The notes beneath the pieces are model-generated. The model was not told where the DNA came from and did no database searches. It was given only the letters and a program-made list of their open reading frames with translations. This document shows, one piece after another, positions 6,850 to 9,166 of a stretch of DNA of 9,166 nucleotides; position 1 is the first letter of the stretch, and each line of letters starts with the position of its first letter. The stretch covers positions 1-9,166 of the forward strand of contig DBCN01000046.1 in NCBI GenBank assembly GCA_002293065.1. The letters are read 5' to 3'. Both the position numbers and the translations under genes were made by a program. This DNA is from Opitutia bacterium UBA957. Lineage in GTDB: Bacteria; Verrucomicrobiota; Verrucomicrobiia; Opitutales; UBA953.

Positions 6850-6872
6850 AGGGGCGCGACTGCGTCGCGTCC
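6850..6872 (+). repeat. REP-like hairpin, inner left copy
   Basis: A 23-base unit with stem CGCGAC (6855-6860), loop TGC and stem GTCGCG (6864-6869), preceded by GTAGGGG and followed by TCC. The GAGGTAGGG at 6845-6853 is also found reading into the hairpin next to bioC. A GTAG tetranucleotide leading into a hairpin is the usual layout of REP sequences mobilised by RAYT transposases. The mate is at 6917-6939 on the other strand. Confidence 0.6.
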
Positions 6873-6916
6873 GTTCGCAGAGCAACGGAGGATTACCGCC
6901 AACACCTACCCACGGA

Positions 6917-6939
6917 GGACGCGGCAAAGCCACGCCCCT
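6917..6939 (-). repeat. REP-like hairpin, inner right copy
   Basis: On the minus strand this is the same 23-base unit as at 6850-6872, with stem CGTGGC, loop TTT and stem GCCGCG. The two copies differ at five positions: two in the loop, and three in the stem that keep every pair (an A-T pair becomes G-C, a C-G pair becomes T-G). The leading tetranucleotide is GCAG in place of GTAG. Confidence 0.6.
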
Positions 6940-6948
6940 GCCTAAGAA

Positions 6949-6971
6949 GGACAGCACGTGGTGCTGTCCCT
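6949..6971 (-). terminator. Hairpin abutting the bioC stop codon: likely terminator, also the outer right REP-like copy
   Basis: GGACAGCAC (6949-6957) and GTGCTGTCC (6961-6969) form a perfect 9-base stem with a 3-base loop, directly after the bioC stop codon (6970-6972). On the minus strand it is followed by TTCTTAGG, a short pyrimidine-rich run, so it could end the biotin transcript. The same stretch is the inverted mate of the hairpin at 6785-6803, and the GTAG leading into it contains the TAG stop of bioC. Confidence 0.55.
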
Positions 6972-7671
6972 ACCTCGCCACCGCATCCACCAACAACCAC
7001 GCCCAGGTGGCGACGACGGCGTCGCCCTTGCGATAGAGGCGGTCGTAATCACGGATGAGGTTGCGGAGTTCACCGGGGCTCAGCCGCGGGGATCCCGTAA
7101 CGCCACTACCGTGCAAGGCGCGCATTAAATCGATCGCCGAGGGATAGGTTTCCGTGGACTCGAGGACGCCGTGTGCCCGGACATCAAAACCAGCGTGGTC
7201 CAAAACCTGCAACCACTGGGCTTCATCGCGCCAACGGATCGGGCCTTCACCAGTGAGGTCACGGAGTTCGTTCAGGCATGGGTCGCACGGAACGCCCAAG
7301 AGGAGTCGGCCTGACTTCGGCAAGGCGTCGCGCCAGTGCTTGAGCACGAGCACGGGATCCGCCGCCCAATGGAGCAAGCCCGACGAGGCGATGGCCTTGG
7401 TCTTGGGCTGATGGCCAAAGGCTTCCCGCTGTTTCCACACCGCGGTGGGCGCGGCGGCTTGGCCGACCTCGATCATCGCGGGCGAGGCATCCGTGGCTTC
7501 GACGAATACGCCCTGGGCGAGCAAGGCGTTGGTGAGAAATCCGGTACCGGCGCCGAGCTCAGTCACCTGCGCTCCGCGATGGAACGGGGCGAAAGCGGCC
7601 AAGGCTTCCGCAAAACGGCGCTGCGGAGCGGCGTGCTCTTCGTAACTGCCGGCTCGTTCATCGAAACGCAT
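6970..7671 (-). CDS. bioC: Malonyl-ACP O-methyltransferase BioC
   Basis: 233 residues, a little shorter than the roughly 250 of E. coli BioC. BioC transfers a methyl group from S-adenosylmethionine to the free carboxyl of malonyl-ACP, disguising it so that fatty-acid synthesis can extend it to pimeloyl-ACP methyl ester. The N-terminus has the family's FDERAGSYEEHA (3-14), followed by the SAM-binding motif I VTELGAGTGFLT (36-47), the acidic TDASPAMI (60-67) of motif II, and SSGLLHWAAD (96-105), equivalent to the conserved region before motif III. The C-terminal DLMRALHGSGVTG (181-193) is also BioC-like. It is the last gene of the biotin cluster: its ATG shares one base with the hydrolase stop (TGATG), suggesting translational coupling. 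A strong hairpin follows its stop codon immediately. Family assignment is firm because of motifs plus context. Confidence 0.9.
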   Translation of the reverse strand: MRFDERAGSYEEHAAPQRRFAEALAAFAPFHRGAQVTELGAGTGFLTNALLAQGVFVEATDASPAMIEVGQAAAPTAVWKQREAFGHQPKTKAIASSGLLHWAADPVLVLKHWRDALPKSGRLLLGVPCDPCLNELRDLTGEGPIRWRDEAQWLQVLDHAGFDVRAHGVLESTETYPSAIDLMRALHGSGVTGSPRLSPGELRNLIRDYDRLYRKGDAVVATWAWLLVDAVAR

Positions 7672-8285
7672 CAGGCGGTGGGGCTGCCGAGGAAATCGGT
7701 CAGGGCGTGGCCGGCTTCATCAACGATCTGCGCACCGACGATGGCCTGCGTCACGCCCTGAGGGTTCAGGAGTTTATCCTCCGCACCGACATACGCTTCC
7801 CAGCCTTGGGGCAAGCCTTGGCGTCCGAAGGTGACGAGTGAGATGCCCGCCGGTTCGGCCAAGATATCCAAGCCCGCCGAGAGGTGCTCGAGTTCATACG
7901 GGAGCTCCATGCTGCTAACCGGCGCCAAACCCGCGCGGGTCCGGAAGTCAGCCAACGCGGCCAGGGGTTCCTTTTCCAACCAACGCTTGAGCCAGCGGAC
8001 CTGTGTCTCGCTGACGCGGCCACACTTACCATGCTCGGAACAGAACGAGGTAAACGGAGCGATGAGCAAAGCCTTGGTGGGCAACTGTACGCCGCGTGCG
8101 GCGGCTTCGAGCAGGAGGTGCGCCCCCAAGGACCAGCCGATGATGGCGTCGCATCTGACGAGGTTCTCGGCCGCGCCCACCACGGGTGGATAGATGACGT
8201 GCTCGGCATCGGGCGCATGCGCGACCGCCAGCGGCCCCATCTCGGCCAAAGAGATTCCCCAACCGCCGATCCAGCCGATCTTCAT
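7671..8285 (-). CDS. Short alpha/beta hydrolase, probable pimeloyl-ACP methyl ester esterase (BioH/BioG-type role)
   Basis: 204 residues, between BioF and BioC and overlapping both (ATGA with bioF, TGATG with bioC). The nucleophile elbow is GWSLGA (50-55) with S52 as nucleophile; D170 in VGAED and H193 in AGHAL complete a plausible triad, and GGWG at 7-10 fits an oxyanion-hole loop. No signal peptide, so cytoplasmic. It is clearly shorter than E. coli BioH (256 residues) and nearer to BioG in length, but the elbow differs from the WSMG typical of BioG, so I leave the symbol empty. The lid region is small. In this position the expected reaction is hydrolysis of the methyl ester on pimeloyl-ACP, stopping elongation and freeing the substrate for BioF. 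The fold is seen in the sequence; the substrate is inferred from the operon. Confidence 0.8.
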   Translation of the reverse strand: MKIGWIGGWGISLAEMGPLAVAHAPDAEHVIYPPVVGAAENLVRCDAIIGWSLGAHLLLEAAARGVQLPTKALLIAPFTSFCSEHGKCGRVSETQVRWLKRWLEKEPLAALADFRTRAGLAPVSSMELPYELEHLSAGLDILAEPAGISLVTFGRQGLPQGWEAYVGAEDKLLNPQGVTQAIVGAQIVDEAGHALTDFLGSPTA

Positions 8286-9166
8286 CGGGAAATTCCTTTC
8301 AGGACGGAGAGGAAGGACGCGAGCGCGGAGGCGTCGAGTCCACGGCGCAAGGAGATGCGGATGCGTCCGGTCCGGACGGGGACGGTGGGCGGGCGGATGG
8401 CGGAGACCATGAATCCAGCGGAGCGGAGGGCTTCGGCGTAACGCAACGTGACGTCCGAATCGCCCAAGATGAGCGGGATGATCGGCGAATCACCCGTGGG
8501 TACGGCAAAGTCGGCGGCGCACAGCGCGTCCCGCCATTCGACGGACATCGCCTGCAAGCGGGGGCGTTCCGCGACCATTTCGCGGACACGTCCGATGGCG
8601 GCGAGGGCCGTGGCGGCGCTCACGGGGGCGAGATAGGTGGAGTAGACGAACTCCCCGGCGAAGTTGACCAAGGCATCCCGGACTTCCGACGCGTGCGAAA
8701 GCACATAGGCGCCTTGCGAGCCCAAGCCCTTGCCCAACGTACCGACGACGATATCCGCCCCGGCGAGGACGCCTTGATGCTCCTGCATGCCCGAACCGGT
8801 CTCGCCGTACCAACCCGTGGCATGGGCTTCATCCAGCACCCAGCAAAAGCCAAAGCGCTTCCGCAACGAGGCCAGACGGCGGAGATCCGGGCCGTCGCCG
8901 TCCATCGAGTACACGCTCTCCGTGACGACGAAGATGACGCCACCGAGGGCCGGCTCCTCGTGCAGCATGAGCTCGAGGGCATCGAGGTCATTGTGCGGGA
9001 AGCGCCGTAGGCGCGCACCGGAGGCCATGATACCTTCCAGCATGCTCGCGTGCACCAAGCGGTCGGCGAGGACGAGGTCTCCCGCCTTGGGCAGGCCGCC
9101 GAGCACGGCGGAGTTCGCCGCGAAGCCCGTATTCAAGACCAAGCCATGCGCATAGCCCTGCCACGC
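8282..9166 (-). CDS. bioF: 8-amino-7-oxononanoate synthase BioF, N-terminus cut by window edge
   Basis: 294 residues lie in the window, starting mid-protein at the right edge (AWQGYAHG). Compared with about 385 residues for E. coli BioF, some 90 N-terminal residues are outside. BioF is a PLP enzyme that joins pimeloyl-ACP (or -CoA) and L-alanine to make 8-amino-7-oxononanoate, with loss of CO2. Numbering from the edge: GFAANSAVL at 14-22; the PLP-stacking histidine in ADRLVHAS, H39; TESVYSMDGD at 82-91; DEAH with D112 and H115; the Schiff-base lysine in GTLGKGLGSQGA, K146; STYLAP at 176-181; and RIRISLRRG near the C-terminus, whose arginines bind the substrate carboxylate. All key residues are present. 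It overlaps the downstream hydrolase by four bases (ATGA). No start codon should be annotated inside the window. Confidence 0.96.
   Translation of the reverse strand, partial: AWQGYAHGLVLNTGFAANSAVLGGLPKAGDLVLADRLVHASMLEGIMASGARLRRFPHNDLDALELMLHEEPALGGVIFVVTESVYSMDGDGPDLRRLASLRKRFGFCWVLDEAHATGWYGETGSGMQEHQGVLAGADIVVGTLGKGLGSQGAYVLSHASEVRDALVNFAGEFVYSTYLAPVSAATALAAIGRVREMVAERPRLQAMSVEWRDALCAADFAVPTGDSPIIPLILGDSDVTLRYAEALRSAGFMVSAIRPPTVPVRTGRIRISLRRGLDASALASFLSVLKGISR

Noticed and set aside
6738..6971. CRISPR array or tRNA gene in the 261-base gap
   Set aside because: The tandem units are 8 bases with no spacers, and the hairpins are single inverted pairs. No cloverleaf or anticodon arm can be built.
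9140..9142. A bioF start codon (TTG) near the right edge
   Set aside because: The reading frame and BioF homology continue upstream to the window edge (AWQGYAHG), and some 90 family residues would be missing. The gene is cut by the window, not started here.

Overview
The window is GC-rich bacterial DNA, mostly coding. Several families in it (a DUF6807/'PmoA-like' secreted protein, and a secreted TIM-barrel/LamG/beta-propeller/cupredoxin fusion) are typical of the Planctomycetota-Verrucomicrobiota group. A Verrucomicrobiota (Opitutales-like) host is my best guess. It is an inference from gene content only, as no rRNA or other marker is present.

Left part (1-4872, minus strand): a probable two-gene secreted module. 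The upstream gene encodes a 1329-residue exported protein with four domains in order: sugar-isomerase-like TIM barrel, LamG-type lectin fold, DUF6797-like region plus glucose/sorbosone-dehydrogenase-like propeller, and a C-terminal azurin-type copper domain with an intact ligand set. It is followed 82 bases later by a DUF6807 family gene that runs off the left edge. Both have signal peptides, so the pair probably acts in the periplasm or outside the cell, perhaps in carbohydrate or cyclitol oxidation.

Middle (4873-6708): a 101-base divergent intergenic region carries two perfect inverted repeats sharing a CTTGGC core. It separates the secreted module from two plus-strand genes: a YhiN/HI0933 (BaiN-like) flavoprotein and a small, very acidic protein I do not recognise.

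6709-6969 has no gene. It holds five tandem 8-base units and then four REP-like hairpins arranged as two nested inverted pairs. The outermost hairpin abuts the bioC stop codon and may act as its terminator.

Right part (6970-9166, minus strand): a biotin operon, bioF (5' end outside the window), a short alpha/beta hydrolase, then bioC. The genes overlap as ATGA and TGATG, which suggests translational coupling. BioC methylates malonyl-ACP so it can enter fatty-acid synthesis. The hydrolase most likely removes the methyl ester at the pimeloyl stage, the job of BioH/BioG. BioF then condenses pimeloyl-ACP with alanine. The promoter must lie beyond the right edge.

The observations most worth pursuing are the four-domain copper fusion with its altered TIM-barrel metal site, the nested REP-like array with compensatory base changes, and the non-canonical biotin esterase.
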